This document shows, piece by piece, positions 34,513 through 42,936 of a DNA stretch of 48,948 nt. A model generated the notes under the pieces. It saw nothing but the letters and a program-made list of their open reading frames with translations. It searched no databases and was not told where the DNA came from. A program made the position numbers and the translations under genes. Source of the DNA: an uncultured Clostridium sp. GTDB lineage: Bacteria; Bacillota; Clostridia; TANB77; CAG-508. Location: contig CATYUF010000005.1 in NCBI GenBank assembly GCA_958413095.1, positions 1 to 48,948 of the forward strand, read 5' to 3'. The first letter of the stretch is position 1. Each line of letters begins with the position of its first letter.

Positions 34513-34938
34513 GGTACAGAAGAATTAGCTCATTTAGAAATGGTAGGAGCAATTGTTCATCAATTAACAAAAGATGCAAGTATAGAAGAAATAGAAAAAG
34601 CAGGATTAGGGCCATATTATACAGACCATGGAGTAGATGTATATCCACAAGCAGCAGCAGGTTATCCATTTAATGCAGCAGTACTTGCATGTAAAGGAGA
34701 CCCAATAGCAAACTTGCAAGAAGACTTAGCAGCAGAACAAAAAGCTAGAGCAACTTATGAAAAACTAATTGATTTATGTAGAGATAATCCAGATGTAATA
34801 GACCCACTAAGATATTTAAGAGAAAGAGAAGTTGTTCATTTCCAAAGATTTGGAGAAGCACTTAGAGGAGTTCAAGATAAATTAGCAGAAAAGAAGTTTT
34901 ATATGAACAACATTAAAAATATGAATAATTGTAAATAA
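34513..34938 (+). CDS. cotJC: CotJC (manganese-catalase-like), C-terminal part
   Basis: The frame from GGTACAGAAGAA continues CotJC: GTEELAHLEMVGAIVHQL (ExxH metal ligands), AEQKARATYEKLI and REREVVHFQRFGEAL (further ligands). The only internal start is an ATG at 34540 without a proper ribosome binding site, so it is not expressed as it stands. Joined to 30078-30266 it gives a 202-residue protein. CotJC is a spore-coat manganese catalase homologue. A strong terminator follows at 35025. Confidence 0.92.
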   Translation, partial: GTEELAHLEMVGAIVHQLTKDASIEEIEKAGLGPYYTDHGVDVYPQAAAGYPFNAAVLACKGDPIANLQEDLAAEQKARATYEKLIDLCRDNPDVIDPLRYLREREVVHFQRFGEALRGVQDKLAEKKFYMNNIKNMNNCK

Positions 34939-35024
34939 ATATAGAATTCTAAAATTAAGCTATATAAGAGAAGCTTTGAATCTAACAAGATTAGAGGCAA
35001 TGGAAATATAAATTAAAGAAGAAA

Positions 35025-35062
35025 ACATAGTATAAATAAGATTATTATGTTTTCTTCTTTTT
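35025..35062 (+). terminator. Terminator of the cotJ operon
   Basis: AAGAAGAAAACATA pairs perfectly with TATGTTTTCTTCTT, followed by TTT. Confidence 0.85.
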
Positions 35063-35087
35063 CAATATAATAAAATTAAAACTAAGA

Positions 35088-35297
35088 TTATAACTCTAAT
35101 TCTCTATCATCGGATTTTTCAAATCCTGTAAATTTATCTAATATAGATGAATTACCTGATAATTGATTTCCCATTATTATACCATCTTCAAATCTGAATA
35201 GATTAAATAAAACAGTAACATTGTAATTCTCTTTATTTAATTGATTTTGAAACTTAAATAGAGATTCCTTTTGATTTTTAGAAATAGTATCACAAAA
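35088..35297 (-). pseudogene. Possible 3' gene remnant
   Basis: On the minus strand 69 codons are open with ordinary amino-acid content (FNLFRFEDGIIMGNQLSG) but no start codon or ribosome binding site; a stop lies directly upstream. It may be the tail of a deleted gene. I do not recognise it. Confidence 0.3.
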
Positions 35298-35361
35298 TTA
35301 AAGAATAGGCTAGATAATAATCTAAAATTATTATTTACTATTTTAACTTATTTTACAATAA

Positions 35362-35402
35362 AAATATTAATATTACCTTAATGAAAAGTAATATTAATAT
35401 TT
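35362..35402 (-). terminator. Terminator of the BclA-like gene
   Basis: AAATATTAATATTAC (35362-35376) and GTAATATTAATATTT (35388-35402) are perfect inverted copies, with a T-rich stretch after it on the minus strand. Confidence 0.7.
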
Positions 35403-35433
35403 AAAAATTTTATAAATAAAAATTCAGTTAAAT

Positions 35434-35943
35434 TTAAGCAATTTTTATAACTGAGATACTAACATCTTGATAAATAATCTCAGAGCTAGAGTTACCAACT
35501 AATGATATAACAGAAGAACCATTTACTTCTATTATAGTAGAACCAGATAAAGTATTTAATTGACCACTAGGAACAACAAGGCTAGTTAAAGTTGAATTAG
35601 GTACTAAAGTATTATCTTGATTTAGTAAAACTTCAAAAAAAGTAGGAGTTCCTCCAGTTTCTAAAGAGCCAGTTACAGAATAATTTACTAAATAAATGCC
35701 AGATTGTGAAATAATTATTTCAGGGTTACTATTATCATGTGAAATTGCATTTCCTTCTTGAATTCTATTAGTATCTAAAACAAGTGGGGTGAAACTATTT
35801 CCTACTTGAATCTGAGAGTTGATAGCTTGTAATATATTGGGCTGTTTATAAGAAGTAATGCAAAAACAAAATAGAAAAATATTAACTATAATGAAAAGAA
35901 GAAGTAAAGATACAATTAGTATTATAGGTTTATTACAACACAT
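35434..35943 (-). CDS. BclA-C-like jelly-roll spore surface protein
   Basis: A 169-residue protein with a membrane helix at about residues 5-30 ending in a Cys-rich segment, then an all-beta domain: QVGNSFTPLVLDTN, IIISQSGIYLVNYSVTG, FEVLLNQDN, and a closing STIIEVNGSSVISLVGNSSS. This is the pattern of the BclA C-terminal (C1q/TNF-like) domain of exosporium proteins. There is no collagen-like repeat. AGGAGG precedes ATG. Its place beside cotJ fits a spore-surface role, but the assignment is by fold pattern only. Confidence 0.65.
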   Translation of the reverse strand: MCCNKPIILIVSLLLLFIIVNIFLFCFCITSYKQPNILQAINSQIQVGNSFTPLVLDTNRIQEGNAISHDNSNPEIIISQSGIYLVNYSVTGSLETGGTPTFFEVLLNQDNTLVPNSTLTSLVVPSGQLNTLSGSTIIEVNGSSVISLVGNSSSEIIYQDVSISVIKIA

Positions 35944-36085
35944 AGATATTCCTCCTTATAATTAAATTTAGTTATTTTAAATCTAATTTTTGATATCTTA
36001 TTAAAATTCTATATCTCTATATATTATGTGAAATATATAATAGAGTGAAAAAAAGTTAATATTATAAATTTGATGATGAAAAAAG

Positions 36086-36141
36086 TTATAATTATGAACT
36101 ATTTTCAGATACTCTAATATAAAAAAACATTATCTAGTAAC
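36086..36141 (+). repeat. Dispersed repeat, copy 2
   Basis: Second copy of the sequence at 10693-10747, here without the long foldback arms. It ends with ATTATCTAGTAAC in both copies and lies just upstream of the pheST promoter. Confidence 0.7.
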
Positions 36142-36169
36142 GAAAAATATAAAAATATTAAAAAAATAA

Positions 36170-36198
36170 TTGAATTTAATAGAAGAATATGGTAGAAT
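36170..36198 (+). promoter_or_regulatory. Promoter of the pheST operon
   Basis: TTGAAT (36170-36175) and TAGAAT (36193-36198) with 17 bases between, shortly before the T-box leader. Confidence 0.6.
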
Positions 36199-36224
36199 AA
36201 TAAATGTAAAATAAAAAACCAATT

Positions 36225-36475
36225 AAAAAGCAAAGTATATATATGTCAAAATATTTCATAGAGAAAATGGTCATTGGCTGGAAACCATTAAATACAATAT
36301 ATAGAAATTTCACTTTTTAAGGTCTTTTCTTGAACTAAACAGTAGGGAAAAGCGGTTGAACCGTTAAAACTTTAATGAGATTAGTAAAAGAAAATTTAAC
36401 TACTAATGAATTTAGGTGGTACCACGAATGATAACCATTTCGTCCTAGAAAGATAAGGAAGGAATGGTTTTTTGA
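36225..36475 (+). promoter_or_regulatory. T-box leader (tRNA-Phe-sensing) of pheST
   Basis: The antiterminator core AGGTGGTACCACG lies at 36414-36426 and its partner TTCGTCC at 36439-36445. The terminator hairpin 36432-36469 (AACCATT ... AATGGTT with mismatches) ends in a T-run. Stem I lies in about 36235-36340. Uncharged tRNA-Phe should stabilise the antiterminator and allow transcription into the downstream operon. Phe specificity is inferred from the genes controlled. Confidence 0.88.
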
Positions 36476-36541
36476 TGTATAAAAACATATTACTAATGAA
36501 AATTAAATTTTAAATAAAGTTTAATAAAGGATGTTGATAAT

Positions 36542-37156
36542 ATGAAAGAAACAAAAAACTTAGAATTTTATTTTGATACTAATACTTTTTCAAAAGATAT
36601 ACTTGAAAAAACTTTAAAAGAAGTAAAAAAAGATTTTCCAAAAAAAGAAATAAATCCGAATTTATATAAAAATAAATTTGGCACTTATATTCTAAAAATA
36701 GAATTTTTAGATAAGGATAGTTATTTTACAAAAATGAAGGAAAAAAGAAAGCAAAAAAAAGATTTATTAATTTATGAAAAAAATGAAAAAGTTAAAAAAA
36801 TATCAGAAAAAAGTGAAATAAGGAATTTAAAAAAGATAGCAAAAAAGAAAATAAAAATTCAAAGACAATTAAAAATTGAAGAACAAAGAAATTTAATAAA
36901 ACAAAATAAAATTCAAAAAAAATTACAAAAAGAAGAAATACATAAACTTAAAATGGATAAACAAAAAGCGAAAAAGCAACAAATGCATAAAATTAAAATA
37001 GATAACCGAAAAGCAAAGAAACAACAAATACACAAAATGAAATTTGATAATAAAAAAGTTAAAAAACAAAAAAATAAAATACATAATGTAGAACAAATAT
37101 ATGGTACAAGGATATATGGACAGTATAAAAATACTGGAACATATAGACCTATATAA
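36542..37156 (+). CDS. Basic Lys/Gln-rich repeat protein in the pheST operon, unknown
   Basis: I do not recognise the 204-residue protein. The first ~65 residues may be globular (LEFYFDTNTF, YILKIEFLD). The rest is extremely basic and helical. Residues about 138-180 hold three 15-residue repeats with the pattern HK(L/I/M)K(M/I/F)D(K/N)(Q/R/K)KAKKQQ(M/I). The isoelectric point must be very high, so nucleic-acid binding is plausible. It lies between the T-box terminator and pheS, so it shares T-box control. pheS begins 18 bases after its stop. Confidence 0.65.
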   Translation: MKETKNLEFYFDTNTFSKDILEKTLKEVKKDFPKKEINPNLYKNKFGTYILKIEFLDKDSYFTKMKEKRKQKKDLLIYEKNEKVKKISEKSEIRNLKKIAKKKIKIQRQLKIEEQRNLIKQNKIQKKLQKEEIHKLKMDKQKAKKQQMHKIKIDNRKAKKQQIHKMKFDNKKVKKQKNKIHNVEQIYGTRIYGQYKNTGTYRPI

Positions 37157-37174
37157 GTGAAAGGGAGGATAAAA

Positions 37175-38194
37175 ATGGAAGAAAATATTAAAAATATTAA
37201 AGAAAGTTCAATCAAAGAAATTACAGAAAGCAAAGACTTAAAAATTTTAAATGATTTAAGAGTAAAATATCTAGGAAAAAAAGGCGAATTGACACTTGTA
37301 TTAAGAGGTATGGGAAAATTATCTCCTGAAGAAAGACCAGTTATAGGAAGCTTAGTAAATAAAGTAAGAGATGAATTAGAAAATTTAATTCAAGAAAAAG
37401 AAAAAGAACTAAAAAAACAAGAACTACAAAAAAGATTAGAAAATGAAGTTATAGATGTAACAGAACCAAGTAAAAAAATTGACTTAGGTTCAAAACATCC
37501 AATAACTCAAATAATTGAAGAGGTAGAAGAAATCTTCCTAGGAATGGGATATAAAATAGCAGATGGACCAGAAGTAGAAAAGGCTATATATAATTTTGAT
37601 AAACTAAATACACCACCAGACCACCCAGCAAGAGACATACAAGACACATTTTATATTAATGAAGAATTAGTTTTAAGAAGTCAAACATCACCAGTTCAAG
37701 CAAGAGTTATGGAAAATGAAAAACCACCAATTAAAATAATATGTCCGGGGACAGTATACAGATCTGATAGTGTAGATGCTACACATTCACCAGTATTCCA
37801 TCAAGTAGAAGGCTTAGTTATAGATAAAAATATTTCAATGGCTGATTTAAAAGGAACATTAGAAATGTTTGCTAAGAAATGTTTAGGAGAAAATACTAAA
37901 ATAAGATTTAGACCACATCATTTCCCATTTACAGAGCCATCAGCAGAAGCAGATGTTTCTTGTTTCGTATGTGGAGGAAAAGGATGTAGAGTATGTAAAG
38001 GAGAAGGTTGGATTGAACTTTTAGGATGTGGAATGGTACATCCAAATGTATTAAGAAATTGTGGTATAGACCCAGAAGAATATTCAGGTTTTGCATTTGG
38101 GTTTGGAGTAGAAAGAATTGCAATGGCAAAATTCGGAATAGATGGTATGAGATTATTATTTGAAAATGATGTAAGATTTTTAAAACAATTTTAA
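37175..38194 (+). CDS. pheS: Phenylalanyl-tRNA synthetase alpha subunit
   Basis: Catalytic subunit that charges tRNA-Phe, as a heterotetramer with PheT. The N-terminal coiled coil (1-90) is followed by the class II core: GSKHPITQIIEEVEEIF, FDKLNTPPDHPARD, LRSQTSPVQAR, YRSDSVDATHSPVFHQVEG and GFGVERIAM. At 339 residues the length is normal. GGGAGG before the ATG at 37175 decides the start. pheT follows after 22 bases. Confidence 0.97.
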   Translation: MEENIKNIKESSIKEITESKDLKILNDLRVKYLGKKGELTLVLRGMGKLSPEERPVIGSLVNKVRDELENLIQEKEKELKKQELQKRLENEVIDVTEPSKKIDLGSKHPITQIIEEVEEIFLGMGYKIADGPEVEKAIYNFDKLNTPPDHPARDIQDTFYINEELVLRSQTSPVQARVMENEKPPIKIICPGTVYRSDSVDATHSPVFHQVEGLVIDKNISMADLKGTLEMFAKKCLGENTKIRFRPHHFPFTEPSAEADVSCFVCGGKGCRVCKGEGWIELLGCGMVHPNVLRNCGIDPEEYSGFAFGFGVERIAMAKFGIDGMRLLFENDVRFLKQF

Positions 38195-38216
38195 TGGTTA
38201 AGAGAGGAGATTTATA

Positions 38217-40619
38217 ATGAAAGCAAGTATAGAATGGTTAAAAGAATATAGTGATATAGATGTAGATGCTGTCAAATTAGGAGATATTTTAACAATGACA
38301 GGTTCTAAGGTTGAAACAATAGAACAAAGAGGAAATGATATAAAAAATGTAGTTGTAGGAAAGATATTAGAAATTGTAAAACATCCAGATTCAGACCATT
38401 TAGTTATAACGCAAATGGATTTAGGAGATGAAAAAGTACAAATAGTTACAGGGGCAGATAATATAAAAGTTGGTGATATTGTACCAGTAGCTAAAGATGG
38501 TTCTGAACTTCCTGGCGGTGTTAAAATAAAAAAAGGAAAATTAAGAGGCATTGATTCTTGTGGAATGATGTGTTCAGTAGGAGAATTAGGTTTAGATATT
38601 AATCAATATCCAGGACAAATCGAACATGGAATAATGATATTAAATAAAAATCTTGAAAGTAAATTAGGAGAAAATATAGTTGATATTCTTAATTTAAGAG
38701 AAGATATAATAGATTTTGAAATTACTCCTAATAGACCGGACTGTTTATCTATTGAAGGATTAGGTAGAGAAACAGCAGTTTCATTAGGTAAAGAATTTAA
38801 AAATCCTAGAAAGAACATAGATGAATTAAAAGTAGAAGATAAAAAAGAAATAGAAGGATTAAAAGTAGACATAGAAGCACCAGATTTATGTTATAGATAT
38901 ATTGCGAGAGTTGTAAAAAATGTAAAAATAGCTCCATCTCCAGAATGGTTAGTTAGAAGATTAAATGCTTGTGGAATAAGAAGTATAAACAATATAGTTG
39001 ATATTACAAATTATGTAATGCTAGAAATGGGTCAACCTATGCATGCTTTTGATATTAACTCTATTGAAGGAAAACATATAATAGTAAGAAGAGCAAAAAA
39101 TGGAGAAAAAATAACAACATTAGATGAAGAAGAAAGAACACTTGATGAAAATGATTTAGTAATAGCAGATGAAACAAAACCAGTTGCTATTGCAGGAGTT
39201 ATGGGAGGAATGAACTCAGAAATAGAAAAAGATACAGAAACAGTAGTGTTTGAATCTGCATCATTCTATGGAGGAGCTGTAAGAAAAACAGCTAAAAAAG
39301 TAGGGTTAAGAACAGAAAGTTCATCAAGATTTGAAAAAGGACTATCATCAGAAAATGCATTAAGAGCAATTAATAGAGCAATAGAACTAGTAAAAGAATT
39401 AAATGCAGGAGAAGTAGTAGAAGGAAAAATTGATGTATATCCTACAAAGCAAAAAGTTAATAAAATAAACTTAGACTATGATAGAATAAACAAATTATTA
39501 GGGACAAAAATATCAAAAGAAGAAATGATAAATACTTTAGAAAAACTAGAAATAAAAGTAGAAAATGATGTTGCAATAGTACCATATTTTAGAACAGATA
39601 TAGAACAATTAGCGGATATTTCAGAAGAGGTTTTGAGATTTTATGGATATGATAAATTAGATACAACATTAGTGGAATCAGATACAACAATAGGAATTAG
39701 AAGCAAAGAACAAAAAATAGAACAAAAAATAAAAAATGTTTTAGTAAATAGTGGACTTTCAGAAATTTATACATATGGATTTGTAAGTGATAAAGATTTA
39801 GAAAAATCAAAAATAAATAAAGATTTAAAAGAAACATCAATATTAATACAAAATCCATTAAGTGATGAATATAAATTAATGAGACCATCTACAATTCCAA
39901 GTATGATGCAAACATTAGCAATAAATGCAAATAAGAAAAATGCAAGTGCTAAGCTATTTGATATATCTAAGAACTATAAAAATATAAATAATGAAGTAGA
40001 AAATGGGGAAGTTCCATTACAAGAAAATATATTAACAATAGGAATGTATGGGGAGGACATTGATTTTTATGCATTAAAAGGACTAATAGAAAACGTATTA
40101 GAAATAGCATCTATAAACAGATATGATATAGTAAGAGAAACAGAAAATGAGTCATATCATACAGGAAGATGTGCTAATTTGAAAGTGGGAATAGATGTAA
40201 TTGCAACTATTGGAGAAGTACATCCTGAAGTTTTAGATAATTATGGAATAGAAAAGAGAGCATATTTAGCAGAGGTTAATTTAAGTAAAGTTACTAAATA
40301 CTCTAAGGCTAATAAAAAATATGTAGAAGTTCCAAAATTCCCAGCGGTAGAAAGAGATATTGCAATTATTGTTGATGAAAAAGTAGAAGTTGGACAAATA
40401 GAAAAAATAATAACTAAGAAAGCTAAAAAACTTTTAGAAAAAATGCAATTATTTGATATTTATAGAAATGAAAAATTAGGAGAAAACAAGAAAAGTGTGG
40501 CATATTCATTAATCTTTAGAGATAAAAATAGAACATTAAGTGATGATGAAATAAATGTTGTTATGGAAAATATAATAAGTGAGTTACAAAAGACATTAAA
40601 TGCGGAATTAAGAAAATAA
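38217..40619 (+). CDS. pheT: Phenylalanyl-tRNA synthetase beta subunit
   Basis: Structural and editing subunit of PheRS. It has the EMAP-like tRNA-binding fold at about residues 40-150 (VGKILEIVKHPDSDHL, VTGADNIKVGD), the B3/B4 editing domain (AGVMGGMNSEI, ASFYGGAVR), the B5 domain, and the C-terminal ferredoxin-like anticodon domain (FPAVERDIAIIVDE). The 800-residue length is normal. GAGGAG lies before ATG. Confidence 0.97.
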   Translation: MKASIEWLKEYSDIDVDAVKLGDILTMTGSKVETIEQRGNDIKNVVVGKILEIVKHPDSDHLVITQMDLGDEKVQIVTGADNIKVGDIVPVAKDGSELPGGVKIKKGKLRGIDSCGMMCSVGELGLDINQYPGQIEHGIMILNKNLESKLGENIVDILNLREDIIDFEITPNRPDCLSIEGLGRETAVSLGKEFKNPRKNIDELKVEDKKEIEGLKVDIEAPDLCYRYIARVVKNVKIAPSPEWLVRRLNACGIRSINNIVDITNYVMLEMGQPMHAFDINSIEGKHIIVRRAKNGEKITTLDEEERTLDENDLVIADETKPVAIAGVMGGMNSEIEKDTETVVFESASFYGGAVRKTAKKVGLRTESSSRFEKGLSSENALRAINRAIELVKELNAGEVVEGKIDVYPTKQKVNKINLDYDRINKLLGTKISKEEMINTLEKLEIKVENDVAIVPYFRTDIEQLADISEEVLRFYGYDKLDTTLVESDTTIGIRSKEQKIEQKIKNVLVNSGLSEIYTYGFVSDKDLEKSKINKDLKETSILIQNPLSDEYKLMRPSTIPSMMQTLAINANKKNASAKLFDISKNYKNINNEVENGEVPLQENILTIGMYGEDIDFYALKGLIENVLEIASINRYDIVRETENESYHTGRCANLKVGIDVIATIGEVHPEVLDNYGIEKRAYLAEVNLSKVTKYSKANKKYVEVPKFPAVERDIAIIVDEKVEVGQIEKIITKKAKKLLEKMQLFDIYRNEKLGENKKSVAYSLIFRDKNRTLSDDEINVVMENIISELQKTLNAELRK

Positions 40620-40691
40620 TTATTAGAATATGCACTGAAAATGCAAAAAGATAAAATATAAAAATGAATTCTAAATAAAAGGGAGAAAATG

Positions 40692-42428
40692 ATGTTATCA
40701 AAAAATGTTCAAGAATTATATTTAAAAGATATTAAGCAAATAGAGAAGAAAATACAAGATGTATATTATATAGGACAATTTGAAATTGCAAAAGAATTTG
40801 AAAGAAAAATCAATGAAATTAAAACATATCTGTTACAAGCTTCTTGTGGGGAAAAATTTGACCATGAAGCAAAATGGTATTTAAGTAAGGAAATCGTTTA
40901 TTTAGAATTTGATATTAACCTATTTTTTAATCAAAAAGGAAATTATATAAAAGAAAAACAAAAAATACATACATTAGAAGAAAATTTAGACAAAATTATT
41001 AATAAGGATATAAATAAAAGAGACAAAAAATTATGGGAAGATTTATCAGATATAACGACAAAATGGAATCAACAAGGAAATAGTACACTAACTAATCAAG
41101 AAGCAAATAATGTAATTGCAAAAGCAGTTTTAAGAATATACGAAGAACAAGCAAAAAGAGGAGAAAAAATAGAGCTAGATAAAATATCAAAATATTGCTT
41201 AATAGAAAATTTTATATATATAGTTAAAAATGAACTTATTCATGTTGCACAGAATCAAGAGAAAAATAAGCAGGAAGAAACACTTAAATTAGCACGAGAA
41301 TTGACAAAAGAAAATTTAAAAAATCCATTAATTTGGAAAAAACTAACTCAACTAGAAAATATAAATATAGTTAATGAAAAAAATGTGAATTTACAAGAAC
41401 AAAGTGAAGTAAAAAGTTTAAAAGAAAATAATACAAATACTTTATTAGCTTTAAAGAATCAAGATGAAGAACTAAGTAATAATTTATTGGAATTAATTAG
41501 AAATAAAATAGCATATTGGAGAAAATACTATGTTAAATATGATACTAAATATATTTTGGCAGATGTAGATGAAAAAACAGGAACATATAGAAATGTTAGA
41601 ATTCGATGGGGAAATTTAGAAACTTTTGATAAATTTAATATTAATAAAAAAAGAAAAATAATACAAATAATTACCGATGCTAAAGAAATAAAATACAAGT
41701 TTCATGAGTGTGAAAATTTGAGAGAAGTTACTTTTTTAGATGATGTAGAAACAATATGTAATAGCGCATTATCAAAATGTAAAAAATTAAAAAAAGTAAC
41801 AATGGGAAAAGGAATAAAAAAAATACCAGTAAGTTGTTTTTATGGTTCAAGTATAGAAGATATTGAAGTACATGGTTATTTAGAAAAAATAGATGATAGT
41901 GCATTTGGGAGTTGTGAAAATTTACATTCAATAGAATTAAAAGAGGGATTAAAAAGCATTGGTGGATTTGCTTTTACAGATTCAGGCATAGAAGAAATAG
42001 AAATACCAGATAGTGTAATCCTAATAGGAGAATATATTTTTTTAAAATGTGAAAAATTAAAAAAAGCAATAATAGGAAAAAGAATAGAAGAAATACCAAA
42101 AGGTTGTTTTTATGGTTCAAGTATAAAAGATATTGAAGTACATGGAATTTTAATAAATATAAGAGCAGAGGCATTTAGAGATTGCAAAAACTTACATTCA
42201 ATAGAATTAAAAGAGGGATTAAAAAGCATTGGTAGATATGCTTTTAGTAATTCTGGATTAGGAAAAATAAAGATACCAGATAGTGTATTAGAAATGGAAG
42301 TATATGAAACATATTCAGATAGTGTATTAGAAATGGAACAATATGAAAAATATTCAAAGCTTACGAGATGTAAAGAATTTATTGCTAGATGTGAAATATT
42401 AAATAATAAAGAGTATGAGAGATTTTAA
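40692..42428 (+). CDS. BspA-type leucine-rich-repeat protein
   Basis: Residues 1-270 are helical and charged, without a recognised domain or signal peptide. Residues about 330-540 carry LRR_5/BspA-type repeats (IEDIEVHG, LHSIELKEGLKSIG, IEEIEIPDS). Two ~270-base units are nearly the same in DNA, for example around 41825-41975 and 42095-42230, so they duplicated recently. A short tandem repeat (DSVLEME-YE-YS) lies near the end. BspA repeats usually mediate protein contacts. The ATG at 40692 is 6 bases from GGGAG and is preferred to the ATG at 40689. It lies between pheT and ylxM. Confidence 0.8.
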   Translation: MLSKNVQELYLKDIKQIEKKIQDVYYIGQFEIAKEFERKINEIKTYLLQASCGEKFDHEAKWYLSKEIVYLEFDINLFFNQKGNYIKEKQKIHTLEENLDKIINKDINKRDKKLWEDLSDITTKWNQQGNSTLTNQEANNVIAKAVLRIYEEQAKRGEKIELDKISKYCLIENFIYIVKNELIHVAQNQEKNKQEETLKLARELTKENLKNPLIWKKLTQLENINIVNEKNVNLQEQSEVKSLKENNTNTLLALKNQDEELSNNLLELIRNKIAYWRKYYVKYDTKYILADVDEKTGTYRNVRIRWGNLETFDKFNINKKRKIIQIITDAKEIKYKFHECENLREVTFLDDVETICNSALSKCKKLKKVTMGKGIKKIPVSCFYGSSIEDIEVHGYLEKIDDSAFGSCENLHSIELKEGLKSIGGFAFTDSGIEEIEIPDSVILIGEYIFLKCEKLKKAIIGKRIEEIPKGCFYGSSIKDIEVHGILINIRAEAFRDCKNLHSIELKEGLKSIGRYAFSNSGLGKIKIPDSVLEMEVYETYSDSVLEMEQYEKYSKLTRCKEFIARCEILNNKEYERF

Positions 42429-42484
42429 TAGAGAATCAATGTGATGATAATTATTAACGGGTTTCACTTTTCTTAAAAAAACAC

Positions 42485-42513
42485 TTGACAAACCACTAAA
42501 AATGATGTAAAGT
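42485..42513 (+). promoter_or_regulatory. Promoter of ylxM-ffh
   Basis: TTGACA (42485-42490) and TAAAGT (42508-42513) are 17 bases apart and 35 bases before the ylxM start. Confidence 0.55.
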
Positions 42514-42547
42514 ATATTAGCATTACATTAGGAAAGAGGTAGTATAT

Positions 42548-42898
42548 ATGGAGAAAAATGTAAAGATAAGTGTACTATGTGACTTATATGGTAATTTATT
42601 AACAGAAAAACAATTTGAATTCATAGATGACTACTATAACAAAGATTTATCTTTATCAGAAATAGCAGAGAATAAAAACATCACAAGACAAGCTGTTAGA
42701 GATAATATCAAAAAGGGGGAAAAAAAGCTTTTTGAATATGAAGAAAAGCTATTATTTATGAAAAGGATGTTGAAACAAGAAAAGAAAATTGAAAATATTT
42801 TATTGGAAATTACAAAAATCCAAAAAGAATATTCAGATGAGCAAGTTGCAAATTTATTAGAACACATAAAAAATGAATTAAATTGTATCGCTTTATAA
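42548..42898 (+). CDS. ylxM: YlxM, SRP-associated helix-turn-helix protein
   Basis: A 116-residue protein with a sigma-70-region-4-like helix-turn-helix: LYGNLLTEKQFEFIDDYYNKDLSLSEIAENKNITRQAVRDN. This is the YlxM family, encoded upstream of ffh in most Firmicutes; it is thought to work with the signal recognition particle. AGAGGT lies before ATG. ffh begins 38 bases after the stop. Confidence 0.92.
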   Translation: MEKNVKISVLCDLYGNLLTEKQFEFIDDYYNKDLSLSEIAENKNITRQAVRDNIKKGEKKLFEYEEKLLFMKRMLKQEKKIENILLEITKIQKEYSDEQVANLLEHIKNELNCIAL

Positions 42899-42936
42899 TT
42901 TAAACTAAAGTGAAAAAAGAATGGGAGTTGAAAAAT

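Larger units (their letters stand above)
30267..34525 (+). mobile_element. Serine-recombinase element 2, inserted in cotJC
   Basis: GAAGAAT is shared at 30267-30273 and 34519-34525, preceded on both sides by GGTAC. Removing 4,252 bp joins the two cotJC parts in frame across NDIGTEELAH. At the joined ends ATTGACATCAT (34499-34509) faces ATGATGTCAAT (30284-30294), and TGGTAC faces GTTCCA, all at symmetric distances around the core: a 48-bp near-palindrome like an integrase attP. It encodes a serine recombinase, small ORFs, a RhuM-family protein and a HEPN-motif protein. The GGTAC alternative core would give the same protein. Confidence 0.88.
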
